From Anaerolineaceae bacterium (GTDB taxonomy: Bacteria; Chloroflexota; Anaerolineae; Anaerolineales; Anaerolineaceae), in contig JACZIY010000763.1 in the NCBI GenBank assembly GCA_014860845.1, positions 1 through 26,265 of the forward strand: a DNA stretch of 26,265 nucleotides. The letters run 5' to 3'. A program made the translations under genes and the position numbers. Positions 14,982 to 23,862 of this stretch are shown one piece after another; within the stretch, counting starts at the first letter, position 1, and each line of letters starts with the position of its first letter. The notes under the pieces were generated by a model. The model did not search any database. It was not told where the DNA came from and saw only the letters and a program-made list of their open reading frames with translations.

Positions 14982-15746
14982 CTAGACGATATATTTTTCC
15001 AACTCAGATTGATATTTGAATAAAATTGCTTTCATCCTATCCAGTTTTTCAAGGTAATCATTTTGGCGGAAGAAGGAGATGGCTACTACATTTTCAACAC
15101 GGTTGTCCGAGCTACGCAGGGGCAGACCGACAGCACATATATAGGATGCAACTTCATCGAGGCTTTCTACATAGCCGTGTTCTCTGATGCGGTCATATTC
15201 TTCCAGGATGGATTCTTTGGTAGTCAACGTGTTAGGTGCAACTTTTTCAAAAGTTGCTTCATCCAGTAATTTTTCCACCACCACGGGGTCATGGTAAGCC
15301 ATCAGACATTTACCATAGCAACCTCGGTTCATGGGGTAATAGGTGCCTGGCTGGTCATTGATCTTCACGATCTGATAGGTTTCCACCTCAAAAAGGGAAA
15401 TCACTTTGTCTCCAACCCGATGAGCAATGCCGACCGATTCAGCCGATTCTTTGGAGATTTTTTCCAGGATACTCAGGATACTGTCCTTATAGTTGGCGTT
15501 GTTGAGGTAGATATTACCTAAATGATAGGTCATTGGTCCCATTTTGTAAATTTTGCTCTGTGTATCTTTGATTAACATACCGGACTGCACTAATGTAGAC
15601 AGGATTCGGTAAATTGTTGTACGGTTGAAACCGCTGATTTGTTCCAATTGAGATATGGTGAATTTGTAAGGTGCTCTGGATAAAATTGTAAGCAGAAATA
15701 ACCCCTTTTCCAGACTACTCATCCTGGTATTTGTATTTGGGTCCAT
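14982..15746 (-). CDS. IclR-family transcriptional regulator of the peptide operon
   Basis: The protein has 254 residues. Residues about 10-65 are a winged helix-turn-helix (FTISQLEQISGFNRTTIYRILSTL). Residues about 75-250 are an IclR effector domain (GIAHRVGDKVISL, MNRGCYGKCLMAY, ICAVGLPLRS). Family knowledge: IclR proteins bind small ligands and inverted-repeat operators, acting as repressors or activators. It is the last gene of the nine-gene operon, 12 bp after the M20 gene, so it is probably expressed with the pathway it controls. A perfect inverted repeat at 24840-24860 near the operon promoter is a candidate site. Start: MDPNTNTR lacks a clear ribosome site, and an internal ATG eight codons later (MSSLEKG) is an equally good family start. 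Confidence 0.9.
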   Translation of the reverse strand: MDPNTNTRMSSLEKGLFLLTILSRAPYKFTISQLEQISGFNRTTIYRILSTLVQSGMLIKDTQSKIYKMGPMTYHLGNIYLNNANYKDSILSILEKISKESAESVGIAHRVGDKVISLFEVETYQIVKINDQPGTYYPMNRGCYGKCLMAYHDPVVVEKLLDEATFEKVAPNTLTTKESILEEYDRIREHGYVESLDEVASYICAVGLPLRSSDNRVENVVAISFFRQNDYLEKLDRMKAILFKYQSELEKYIV

Positions 15747-15758
15747 TTAATTATTCAT

Positions 15759-17060
15759 TCAACTTTCTATCGTCATGCGACTAATTAATCCTGCGTAAAG
15801 TTTTGTTGCCAGCATCATTGTATCAATAGATAAACGTTCATCCTCTATATGTGCAGTAGCTGGTTCATCAGGCAACACCGGACCCCAGGAGACAAAGTTC
15901 TTCATCGACTTTGCATAGCTGGTTCCAGGAGCAAATTGTAACCTGTTATCCATGCCATATTCTGCGGATACATCCTGTAATGTTTTTATAAACGGATGTT
16001 CTTTACTCATCCACATGGGTTCAAGAAAATCCAGAATTGTTACTTTATAACTGTATTCATCAGCATGGGCAGTCAAAGCAGTCAGTATTTCTTCCCTGGT
16101 TGTGCCATACTTATGTCTGATATTGATCGTTAATCTGACAGAATTTTCTGTTAATGTGATCATGGTTGGTGAGATCGTGGTATGACCGATATTTTCCACT
16201 TCGGAATGCTTCCTATCCTCATGGATAAGCAATTCATGTGCATGTCCATCGTTGCTAAGAAAGTCACGAATAAAGCGTACAAAATCAAACTCCATCTCTG
16301 CTAAAGGACTCAACTTTTTACATAACTTGATGATGGCATTATCACCACTCTTGGGAACAGAACTATGGATTGCTTTGCCATGCACTGTGATGATTTTTCC
16401 ATCAGGTAGTGTGATTTTCGCCCTGGAAGGGATGGTGTTGGGACTGTCCCCACCGTGAAGCTTTTTTATTCCCCGCTTTCCATCACGGAAGAAATCCAGG
16501 TTAATATCCGCATATCCTTTTTCGATGTTGAAAATCGGAAAACGTCCATCCGGTGAATAACCGCAGCAAGGAACCGGAAATTCCCTCTTGAAGTTAGCGA
16601 TGTCTGTCCATTTGCCTTCTTCACTGGTTCCTACGATGAGCCAAACTTTCCTGTACAGGGGCAAACCTAATTGCTGCACGGCTTTCATAGCATATAGGCT
16701 CATGATGGCTGCTCCTTTATCGTCCTCTGTTCCACGACCATACAAGTAGCCATCTCGCTGAATTCCTACAAAAGGATCATTTGTCCATTTTTCACGGTCG
16801 CCAATTCCCACAACATCCAGGTGCACCAGGATACCCAGGGTTTTTTCACCTTGTCCCATTTCCACGATCCCCACGTCCCATTCTGAAGTGGTCATGGTTT
16901 TAAATCCGATCTCCTGAGCATGTTGAAGGAAGTATTTCAGGCAGGCCAGGTTTTCCTCTTTGTTTCCGGTGATACTTTGGAAGCTGACAAGTTTCAGAAT
17001 TTGTTTGATTATTTCTTCTTTTTGCTCATCAATATAGGTTACTAGTTTTTGTTTATTCAT
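15759..17060 (-). CDS. M20-family dipeptidase (PepV/Sapep-like)
   Basis: The protein has 433 residues. Metal and catalytic residues are visible: H80 and D82 in GILVHLDVVG, acidic pair in GRGTEDDKGA (110-117), E147-E148 in GTSEEGKWTDI. This signature is that of PepV-type zinc dipeptidases rather than ArgE/DapE. The central lid/dimerisation segment (about 200-330) is present (DSPNTIPSRAKI, GKAIHSSVPKSGDNA), and the C-terminus has the usual GTSYAKS region. No signal peptide is seen, so it is cytoplasmic. Its first 8 bp overlap the end of the neighbouring M20 gene in another frame. Likely job: final cleavage of di- or short peptides imported by the adjacent transporter. Confidence 0.9.
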   Translation of the reverse strand: MNKQKLVTYIDEQKEEIIKQILKLVSFQSITGNKEENLACLKYFLQHAQEIGFKTMTTSEWDVGIVEMGQGEKTLGILVHLDVVGIGDREKWTNDPFVGIQRDGYLYGRGTEDDKGAAIMSLYAMKAVQQLGLPLYRKVWLIVGTSEEGKWTDIANFKREFPVPCCGYSPDGRFPIFNIEKGYADINLDFFRDGKRGIKKLHGGDSPNTIPSRAKITLPDGKIITVHGKAIHSSVPKSGDNAIIKLCKKLSPLAEMEFDFVRFIRDFLSNDGHAHELLIHEDRKHSEVENIGHTTISPTMITLTENSVRLTINIRHKYGTTREEILTALTAHADEYSYKVTILDFLEPMWMSKEHPFIKTLQDVSAEYGMDNRLQFAPGTSYAKSMKNFVSWGPVLPDEPATAHIEDERLSIDTMMLATKLYAGLISRMTIES

Positions 17061-18219
17061 CGCTTACCATTTGGCTTCCACAGTAATCCAGGGCTAGGAT
17101 GCCATAGATTTTGGCTGCTTGCTCTAACGATTTTGTTTCGATAAATTCATCGGAGGTATGAGCAAAAGATAGGTCTCCAGGACCCATTATGATGCATTTT
17201 GCCTGGGTATAAGCTGCCAGAACGCCAGCATCACTCCAGGCTGGGAAAACAGTGGGTTTCCTTTTCTGATAGCGGAATTGGCGCAAGGCATAATGAGCTG
17301 ATTGAACGAGCGGGTCACTTTCTTCGGTGTAAAAAGGTTTGTGCGGTAAGAGATCACCTGATGAGAAAAAACTTCTAATCTCGGCGTTGAATTTCGAATC
17401 CTGTTGATTTAATTTTTTGATAATTTCAGAAAGCTCAGCATAAACCTGATCAATGCTTTCCTCTGGGATCCAGCGACGATCGATTTCTAAAGTGCAAATG
17501 CCTGGCACAGTGCTGGGTTGGTCTCCCCCCTCAATTTTTCCAATATTAATGGTGGGGTTCCCCAGCACTGGATGCTTTCTTCGTTTCAATACAGGAGTGT
17601 ATTGACCGTAGATTCTTGCTATGAGCCTGCTGGCCATGGCGATGGCATTAATGCCTTTATCCATGTTGCCGCCATGCACCTTTTTCCCGAATACATCGAT
17701 CTTGAGCCATTCCAACCCCTTGTGACCCAATGCCAAACACATGTCTGTGGGTTCGCCAATGACTGCCCCATCGACGTAAGGTCCGTTTTGTGCCAAATAC
17801 TCGACACCTTTTCCTGTCTGTTCTTCGTCAATGACTCCGGCAAAGACCAGGTCTCCTTTCAGGGTTGTTCCGGAGCGTTTGATGCCGATTAAGGCAGCTA
17901 GCATGGCAGCCATGGGTCCTTTCATATCACAGGAACCTCTTCCATACAACTTCCCATCCTCAAAACGACCAGAAAAGGGATCATCCATCCCATAAGCAGG
18001 TACAGTATCCATGTGACCACACAACATCAGCGATCGACCGTTACCGGTTCCTTTGAGAATGCCAGTTACATTGAATCGTCCTGGTTCTACTTCCTTTAAC
18101 TGTGTAGTAATTCCTTCAGCGTTCAGCAACTCCTGGATATAGGCTGCCATCTCACGTTCACTATTTTCCAGTAAGGAATAGCTTGGAATCCTGATCATAT
18201 TTGAGGCAATACCAACCAC
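17053..18219 (-). CDS. M20-family peptidase/deacylase of the ArgE/DapE type
   Basis: The protein has 388 residues from GTG 18219. Metal ligands: H69 and D71 in LCGHMDTVPA, D98 in GRGSCDMKG, E132-E133 in GVIDEEQTGKG; a C-terminal metal His is in SFAHTSDEF. The substrate could be an N-acyl amino acid or a short peptide. The start is doubtful. A strong AAAAGGAG lies at 18275-18268, and the frame stays open upstream from the GTG to this site without any ATG, GTG or TTG; ATA 18264 or ATC 18261 would fall at 3 or 6 bases' spacing. The upstream residues (KNLIVEEHITKIDV) read like a plausible protein N-terminus. It follows the oppF-like gene in the same operon and overlaps the PepV-like gene by 8 bp. 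Confidence 0.88.
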   Translation of the reverse strand: MVGIASNMIRIPSYSLLENSEREMAAYIQELLNAEGITTQLKEVEPGRFNVTGILKGTGNGRSLMLCGHMDTVPAYGMDDPFSGRFEDGKLYGRGSCDMKGPMAAMLAALIGIKRSGTTLKGDLVFAGVIDEEQTGKGVEYLAQNGPYVDGAVIGEPTDMCLALGHKGLEWLKIDVFGKKVHGGNMDKGINAIAMASRLIARIYGQYTPVLKRRKHPVLGNPTINIGKIEGGDQPSTVPGICTLEIDRRWIPEESIDQVYAELSEIIKKLNQQDSKFNAEIRSFFSSGDLLPHKPFYTEESDPLVQSAHYALRQFRYQKRKPTVFPAWSDAGVLAAYTQAKCIIMGPGDLSFAHTSDEFIETKSLEQAAKIYGILALDYCGSQMVSDE

Positions 18220-18292
18220 ATCTATTTTGGTGATATGTTCTTCTACTATAAGATTTTTGATTATGAACTCCTTTTAAATTAATGAAAATTCT

Positions 18293-19291
18293 CTATAGTT
18301 TGTTTGCCAAATGACAGGCAACCAGATGGTCTTTTTCAATCTCTATCAGCTCAGGACTTTTTTCCCAGCATAAATCATGTACCAAAGGGCATCTTGTATT
18401 GAATTTACAGCCACGCAGATCTTCGGTCGGATTGGGAGTTTCCCCCGGTAGGACGATACGTTCCTGCCTTTTGTTGACACCAGGCGTGGGCATGATGGCG
18501 GTGAGAGCTTTGGTATAGGGGTGGGCACCTCTTTGAATAATTTCATCCGCATTTCCAATTTCCATAATTTTTCCCAAGTACATGATGGCAATTCGATCTG
18601 AGATTAGCCAGGCTAATGACAGATCATGAGTTATGAAGAGATAGGATAATTGTTTCGTATCTCTCAAATCCAACATCAGGCGCAGAATACCCGTGCGAAT
18701 AGATGCATCCAGCATGGAAATAGGTTCATCCGCCACGATAAAGGTTGGGTCCATAATCATAGAACTGGCTAAAACCACTCTTTGGCGTTGCCCTCCTGAG
18801 AGCTCATGCGGATAACGATGGTAGAAATCTTCAGGAGGTTCCAAGCCGGCTTGCTCGAGTGCGAGTTTCACCCGTGTGCTGCGTTCCTTTTTGGTCTTTA
18901 CAAGATGGTTGACATCCAGAGGTTCTGCGACGATATCCATAACAATATCCCTGGGGTTCACCGATTGGTAAGGATCCTGAAAGATCATCTGAGCTTTTTG
19001 GCGGAAACGGCGCATGAAGTGTCGGTCTTTGGGTCTTACTTCTTCCCCAAAAAACCTGATTTCACCATTCTCAGTCTCCACCAATTGCAGAATTGCCTTG
19101 CCTGTGGTCGTTTTTCCGCTGCCACTTTCTCCCACCAGTGAAAGAATTTCACCTTTTGCTATATTAAATGAAACGCCATCGACCGCCCTTAGAATTTTTT
19201 TCTTCTTACTGAAAAGATCCTCAACCAGACCTCTTTTAATTTCAAAATAAACTTTTAGATCCTTAACCTCAACGGCGAAATCATTGGTCAT
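18293..19291 (-). CDS. Oligopeptide ABC transporter ATPase, OppF/DppF-like
   Basis: The protein has 332 residues. Walker A GESGSGKTT, signature LSGGQRQRV, Walker B FIVADEPISMLD, and a C-terminal oligopeptide/dipeptide-transporter extension with cysteines (RGCKFNTRCPLVHDLC) are present. The start at 19291 (MTNDFAVEV) is chosen over an in-frame ATG 15 codons upstream because GGAGAGG sits correctly before it; it also lies 1 bp after the oppD-like stop. It pairs with the preceding ATPase to form the heterodimeric motor typical of Opp systems. Confidence 0.93.
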   Translation of the reverse strand: MTNDFAVEVKDLKVYFEIKRGLVEDLFSKKKKILRAVDGVSFNIAKGEILSLVGESGSGKTTTGKAILQLVETENGEIRFFGEEVRPKDRHFMRRFRQKAQMIFQDPYQSVNPRDIVMDIVAEPLDVNHLVKTKKERSTRVKLALEQAGLEPPEDFYHRYPHELSGGQRQRVVLASSMIMDPTFIVADEPISMLDASIRTGILRLMLDLRDTKQLSYLFITHDLSLAWLISDRIAIMYLGKIMEIGNADEIIQRGAHPYTKALTAIMPTPGVNKRQERIVLPGETPNPTEDLRGCKFNTRCPLVHDLCWEKSPELIEIEKDHLVACHLANKL

Positions 19292-19292
19292 T

Positions 19293-20252
19293 TTATACCT
19301 CTCCAATTCTATGACAGGAGGCAAAGTGTTTTTCACCTACTTTTATCATCTCTGGTTCCTGAGCCGCGCAAAGCGGAATGGCCATATGACATCTTGGGTA
19401 AAAGGGACAGCCACTGATGGGTTCGAGTAAATTGGGTGGGATCCCTTCAATGCTGGGAGGTATTATTTTTTCTTTTCCTATATGCGGGAAACAGGCAATC
19501 AATCTTTCGGTATACGGGTGCGCTGTTCGCTCAAAGACGGATTCTACCGGGCCAAACTCAACAATTTTTTCGGCATACATCACAGCGATACGATCGCAGG
19601 TTTCTGCCAGGATGGAGAGATCGTGGGTGATCAGGATCAAACCCATATTCAATTCTTTACGCAGTTTTTCTAAAAGATTCAAAATTTGAGCCTGAACCAT
19701 CACGTCCAAAGCGGTAGTGGGTTCATCACCGATCACCAGTTTGGGTCGACAAGCCAAAGCGATGGCAATCATAACCCTCTGCTTCATACCACCGCTAAAC
19801 TCATGCGGGTAATTGCTGATGCGGTCAACAGGCATTTCTACCAACTCAAAAAGCTCTCCTGCTCTTGCCAGTGCTGCCTTTTTGCTGATATTCTCATGGA
19901 GAACAATAGCTTCGGCAATCTGGTCTCCCACCTTCATTACCGGATTGAGGGCATTCATTGAGCCCTGGAAGATAATGGATATATCTTTCCAACGCCGGCT
20001 GCGAATTTCTTCATCACTGAGAGTGACCAAATCGGTCCCCTCAAAAAGTATTTCACCTCCAAAAATTTTTCCTTCTTTTGGAAGCAACCTTACGATCGAA
20101 AGAGCGCTGGTGGTCTTTCCACAACCGGATTCGCCTACCAATCCCAGTGCTTCTCCGTGATCCAAATCAAAGCTGGTGTCATCCACTGCCTTGTATAAAC
20201 CCTTGGAGGTTTCAAAATATGTTCGAAGATGCTTTACGTCCAGCAGTGTCAA
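19293..20252 (-). CDS. Oligopeptide ABC transporter ATPase, OppD/DppD-like
   Basis: The protein has 319 residues. Walker A GESGCGKTT, signature FSGGMKQRV, Walker B LVIGDEPTTALD, H-loop region LILITHDLSIL, and a cysteine-bearing C-terminal extension (SGCPFYPRCHMAIPLC) are present; in OppD/DppD proteins such cysteines can hold an iron-sulphur cluster. The start codon is TTG, with AGAGGAAGG overlapping the oppC stop just upstream. Gap to oppC is 3 bp. It supplies half of the ATP-driven motor for peptide import. Confidence 0.93.
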   Translation of the reverse strand: MTLLDVKHLRTYFETSKGLYKAVDDTSFDLDHGEALGLVGESGCGKTTSALSIVRLLPKEGKIFGGEILFEGTDLVTLSDEEIRSRRWKDISIIFQGSMNALNPVMKVGDQIAEAIVLHENISKKAALARAGELFELVEMPVDRISNYPHEFSGGMKQRVMIAIALACRPKLVIGDEPTTALDVMVQAQILNLLEKLRKELNMGLILITHDLSILAETCDRIAVMYAEKIVEFGPVESVFERTAHPYTERLIACFPHIGKEKIIPPSIEGIPPNLLEPISGCPFYPRCHMAIPLCAAQEPEMIKVGEKHFASCHRIGEV

Positions 20253-20255
20253 AAA

Positions 20256-21104
20256 CTACCTTCCTCTCAATTTTGGATTTAATATCTCATCAAAGGCATA
20301 ACCAAGCAGGGTAAATGATAGGACCACCAAAACCACGCAGATACCCGGTGGGAGATAGTACCAATATGCGCCGGATGCAGTAGCTCCCCCTTCAAACGCA
20401 TAATGGAGCATCATTCCCCAACTGGCCATGGTTGGATCTCCCAGACCTAAAAAGCTGAGAGTGGTTTCCGAAATGATGGCGACGGCAGCTACCAATACAG
20501 TATTGGCAAAAACCAAAGGAAATACATTAGGAAGAATATGCCGGAACATGATATGCACATGACCAGCGCCGATGGACACAGTGCGTTCTACAAATTGTCT
20601 TTCTCTCACCGAGAGGGTTTGGGATCGAACCACCCGGGCGGTTCCTGCCCAACCGGTAATACCAATCACAAAGATAATATTCCACAAACTGGTTCCTAAA
20701 ATCGCAGCCAGTACCATCATGAGCGGCAACCAGGGGATGACCAGGAAGAAGTCAGTAAAGCGCATTAGCAGGTTGTCGATGCCTTTACCAAAGTATCCGG
20801 CAAGAATACCGATCAACGTGCCAATAATCATGGAGATGGCAGTAGCGACAGCACCAATTAAAAGTGATATCCTGGAGCCAGCAATCAGGTTTGCAAGAAC
20901 ATCTCTGCCCATATCATCTGTCCCCAGAAGATGTGCAGAGGAAGGTGAAAGGAGCAGATCCTCCACCTCGCCAAATTCCATCGTTGAAAATGGCATGATG
21001 ATTGGTCCAAAGGTTGCCACCACAATAAAGATTAGCAGGATGATCGTGCCAGTCAAGGCTAATTTATTTTTAAGAATTGCTTTGCCAAAATCCTTTAGTT
21101 TCAT
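20256..21104 (-). CDS. Peptide ABC transporter permease, OppC/DppC-like
   Basis: The protein has 282 residues with an N-terminal membrane segment (ALTGTIILLIFIVVATFGPII), a periplasmic loop with LLGTDDMGRDVLANL typical of OppC, several further membrane helices, and an EAA loop (SVGAGH-type region near RQFVERTVSIGAGHVHI) that docks on the ATPases. AGGA lies just before the ATG. Thirty-six bp separate it from the oppB-like gene. Confidence 0.93.
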   Translation of the reverse strand: MKLKDFGKAILKNKLALTGTIILLIFIVVATFGPIIMPFSTMEFGEVEDLLLSPSSAHLLGTDDMGRDVLANLIAGSRISLLIGAVATAISMIIGTLIGILAGYFGKGIDNLLMRFTDFFLVIPWLPLMMVLAAILGTSLWNIIFVIGITGWAGTARVVRSQTLSVRERQFVERTVSIGAGHVHIMFRHILPNVFPLVFANTVLVAAVAIISETTLSFLGLGDPTMASWGMMLHYAFEGGATASGAYWYYLPPGICVVLVVLSFTLLGYAFDEILNPKLRGR

Positions 21105-21140
21105 TATTTCCTGGTTCTTATTTTCTCGTAGAGGGATCTC

Positions 21141-22109
21141 TTAATTTTTCACTCGTGGATCAATATATGCGTAACTGATATCTGCCAAAAAATTTGCCAG
21201 TACCACGCTGATGGTTACCAACAGAAACACACCCTGTAGCAAGGGATAGTCCCTTGCCCCAAGTGCTTCATACATCAAACGCCCCAGGCCGGGCCATGAA
21301 AAGATTGTTTCAACCTGGATCGCACCAGCCACCACAAATCCAAGGTTGATCGCGATAATGGTGATCATAGGGAGCATTGCATTCGGCAAGGCATGCTTCA
21401 GAAGAATGTATCTTTCACGGAATCCTTTGGCTCTGGCTGTGATGATGTAGTCCTCAGAAAGGACATCGATGAGCGTGTTGCGCATAGTGAGTGCGAATTC
21501 TCCAATCAGGACCAGACTCATGGTGAGCACTGGCAGCACCAAATGACGTGCAAGATCACTAATCATTGCCCATGTCGAGGCAAAATTCTTGCCGGGGGTT
21601 AACATACCGCTGGTTGGAAACAGGCGTAATTGGACGCAGAATAGCACCACTAAAATCATTCCTAGCCAGAAAGTGGGCACCGAATAGGTGACCAAGGAGA
21701 AACCTAATGTCCAAACATCCAGCTTTGTTCCGCGTTTCCAGGCAGCCACGACCCCGATCAGTATTCCAACCAGGATAGCAATGATCTCAGCCAACCCGAC
21801 CATCAATATTGTAGGAAGGATCTTTTCAGCAACCACCTTCGCTACTGGAGCTTTGTAAACAAAAGAGATACCCAGATTCCCCTCAAATAGATGTTTAAAG
21901 TATGTGAAGAACTGAATATACCATGCCTGATCTAACCCATACAGCCTCTTAACTGCTTCAATCTGTTCGGGGGTGGCCCGGGGGTTCCTCATCATCATAG
22001 CAAGAGGATCCCCGGGTAAAACTCGAAACAATAAATAGTTGAAGATAAGTACGATCAAGATGGTGATCAAGGCATACAATAATTTTTTAGCAATGATCCC
22101 CTTACTCAT
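21141..22109 (-). CDS. Peptide ABC transporter permease, OppB/DppB-like
   Basis: The protein has 322 residues with an N-terminal helix (LLYALITILIVLIFNYLLF), the family motif FRVLPGDPLAMMM shortly after, about six membrane helices, and the EAA loop ARAKGFRERYILLKHALPNAM. It ends IDPRVKN as usual for OppB. GAGG lies about nine bases before the ATG. Thirteen bp separate it from the binding-protein gene. Together with OppC it forms the membrane channel. Confidence 0.93.
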   Translation of the reverse strand: MSKGIIAKKLLYALITILIVLIFNYLLFRVLPGDPLAMMMRNPRATPEQIEAVKRLYGLDQAWYIQFFTYFKHLFEGNLGISFVYKAPVAKVVAEKILPTILMVGLAEIIAILVGILIGVVAAWKRGTKLDVWTLGFSLVTYSVPTFWLGMILVVLFCVQLRLFPTSGMLTPGKNFASTWAMISDLARHLVLPVLTMSLVLIGEFALTMRNTLIDVLSEDYIITARAKGFRERYILLKHALPNAMLPMITIIAINLGFVVAGAIQVETIFSWPGLGRLMYEALGARDYPLLQGVFLLVTISVVLANFLADISYAYIDPRVKN

Positions 22110-22122
22110 AATCGGTTATCCT

Positions 22123-23832
22123 CTAGTTTACTGGTTTCATATTCATGTAGTTGAAAATTGTCAGATTGTGGAAGAACGTTCCAGTTTCCGGAATTTGCTG
22201 ATAACCTGCCCAGCGATCTGAGCGAATGGCTTGAATATTGTTGGAATAGATCATGATGATATAAGGTGCTTCATCGTACACAATCTGTTGCATTTCAAAG
22301 ACCATCTGCTGTCTCTTTTGTTCATCAAGTTCGGTTTGTTGCAATAAGAAAAGTTCATCGTATCTGGCATTGGAGAAGAAGGGTTCATTATTTCCACCAA
22401 TTTGATCGGTAATGAGAACACCCATAATCACGGTGGGATCTAAATCTGCACCCCAGCCCCAGATGAACAAATCATAGGAACCTGCGATGATATTATCATA
22501 AAGTGCGCCACTATCCATAGTGACATTATTGATTTTAATACCAGCTTCAGCAAGATCAGAAGCAATCAATTGTCCAGATTTAACCTCTTCGAGGTTATCT
22601 GCGATGGTAATTAGTTCAAACTCCAGAGGTGCTCCATCAGCGCTTTCACGCACGCCGTCCCCGTCTGAATCCTTATAACCAGAGGCTTCTAATAAGGCTT
22701 TGGCAGCTTCTACGTCATAATCCCGTAATTCCGCAGCGGTTGGTTCATAATGATAGAAGTTACCAGGGTTTATCATGGTTGTTCCGACGGTTCCTTGACC
22801 GGTGTAGGCAATGTCGACAATTCTCTGTTTGTTGATGCCCAGTTCAATTGCCTGGCGAATGTTCTTATCCAGCAGGAGAGGATTTCCACCACTGGCTTCA
22901 TCAGTCCAGCAGTTTACACCAACCTGCATAAAACCAAGTTCCTCACCAGAAATCACGTCCACATTGGGGTCTGCCTCTAATTGCTTCATCTGTGCAGTGT
23001 TAAGATTGTTGGCACCGTCGATTTCACCCAGCATGAGTGATTGAGCCATCGAATCCACATTTTCATAATCAACAAAGATGTATTCATCAACGGCAGGTTT
23101 GGACCCAAAATAGTCCTGGTTTTTGACAACTTTCACGAAATTTGGGCCTTGAGAATCAAATTTGTAGGGGCCTGTGCCGATCGGCATTTCATTTGGAAAG
23201 ATTTCGAGCTCATCCGCAGCAATTTCCGCCCAAATGTGTTGGGGAAGGATAGGTGTAGTGTTCATCAGAACATTTGCTTTGGGTTCCTCAGTGATGAGGA
23301 CAACGGTGAGGTCATCCGGAGTTTGAACTTCTGTGATTCCGGTCAGATAGGAGCTATACATATAGCCAAGCCCAGTTTCCATCATCAGATCATAGGTGAA
23401 TTTTACATCTTCAGAGGTAAAAGGTTCGCCGTCGTGCCATTTGACGCCTTCCCGCAGTTTGAACGTCCAGGTCAGATTGTCATCACTGTGAGACCATTCG
23501 GTTGCCAGGTTAGGAACAGCTTCATAGTTTTCATTGTAAACAACTAAGGAATCATAGATGAGCATGAAAAACTCATATGTAACCTGCATGTAGGATGTTA
23601 ATGGGTTCAAAGTGTCGAAGGCGGTGCTGGAACCCACGGTAAATGATACGAGTTCAGCAGGGCTTTGCTCTTCCGCCGGTTCTTCTGAGGTTTGCTCTTC
23701 ACTGGTTTCTGCTGCGGTTTGTTCTTTTGGAACTTCTGCAGGAGCTTGTTCTCCACCTCCACAGCCAACCAATGCTACAGTGAGCATTATGATTACAACG
23801 AACATAATAAATTTCTTACTCGACTTTTTCAT
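22123..23832 (-). CDS. Peptide-binding lipoprotein, OppA/DppA-like (SBP family 5)
   Basis: The protein has 569 residues. A lipoprotein signal LTVALVGC places the lipid-bearing cysteine at residue 24. A Glu/Thr/Ala/Pro-rich linker (about 26-62) tethers it to the membrane. The rest is a family 5 solute-binding fold (TFKLREGVKWHDGEPFTSEDV, MPIGTGPYKF, LDKNIRQAIELGINKQRIV, YDLFIWGWGAD). The ligand is unspecified by sequence; the adjacent peptidases favour peptides. TAAGGAGG lies 5-6 bases before the ATG, the strongest ribosome site of the operon, in keeping with a high need for binding protein. It follows the S66 gene after 30 bp. Confidence 0.95.
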   Translation of the reverse strand: MKKSSKKFIMFVVIIMLTVALVGCGGGEQAPAEVPKEQTAAETSEEQTSEEPAEEQSPAELVSFTVGSSTAFDTLNPLTSYMQVTYEFFMLIYDSLVVYNENYEAVPNLATEWSHSDDNLTWTFKLREGVKWHDGEPFTSEDVKFTYDLMMETGLGYMYSSYLTGITEVQTPDDLTVVLITEEPKANVLMNTTPILPQHIWAEIAADELEIFPNEMPIGTGPYKFDSQGPNFVKVVKNQDYFGSKPAVDEYIFVDYENVDSMAQSLMLGEIDGANNLNTAQMKQLEADPNVDVISGEELGFMQVGVNCWTDEASGGNPLLLDKNIRQAIELGINKQRIVDIAYTGQGTVGTTMINPGNFYHYEPTAAELRDYDVEAAKALLEASGYKDSDGDGVRESADGAPLEFELITIADNLEEVKSGQLIASDLAEAGIKINNVTMDSGALYDNIIAGSYDLFIWGWGADLDPTVIMGVLITDQIGGNNEPFFSNARYDELFLLQQTELDEQKRQQMVFEMQQIVYDEAPYIIMIYSNNIQAIRSDRWAGYQQIPETGTFFHNLTIFNYMNMKPVN

Positions 23833-23862
23833 TTTTTCCTCCTTATGGAAAATTGGATTAAC

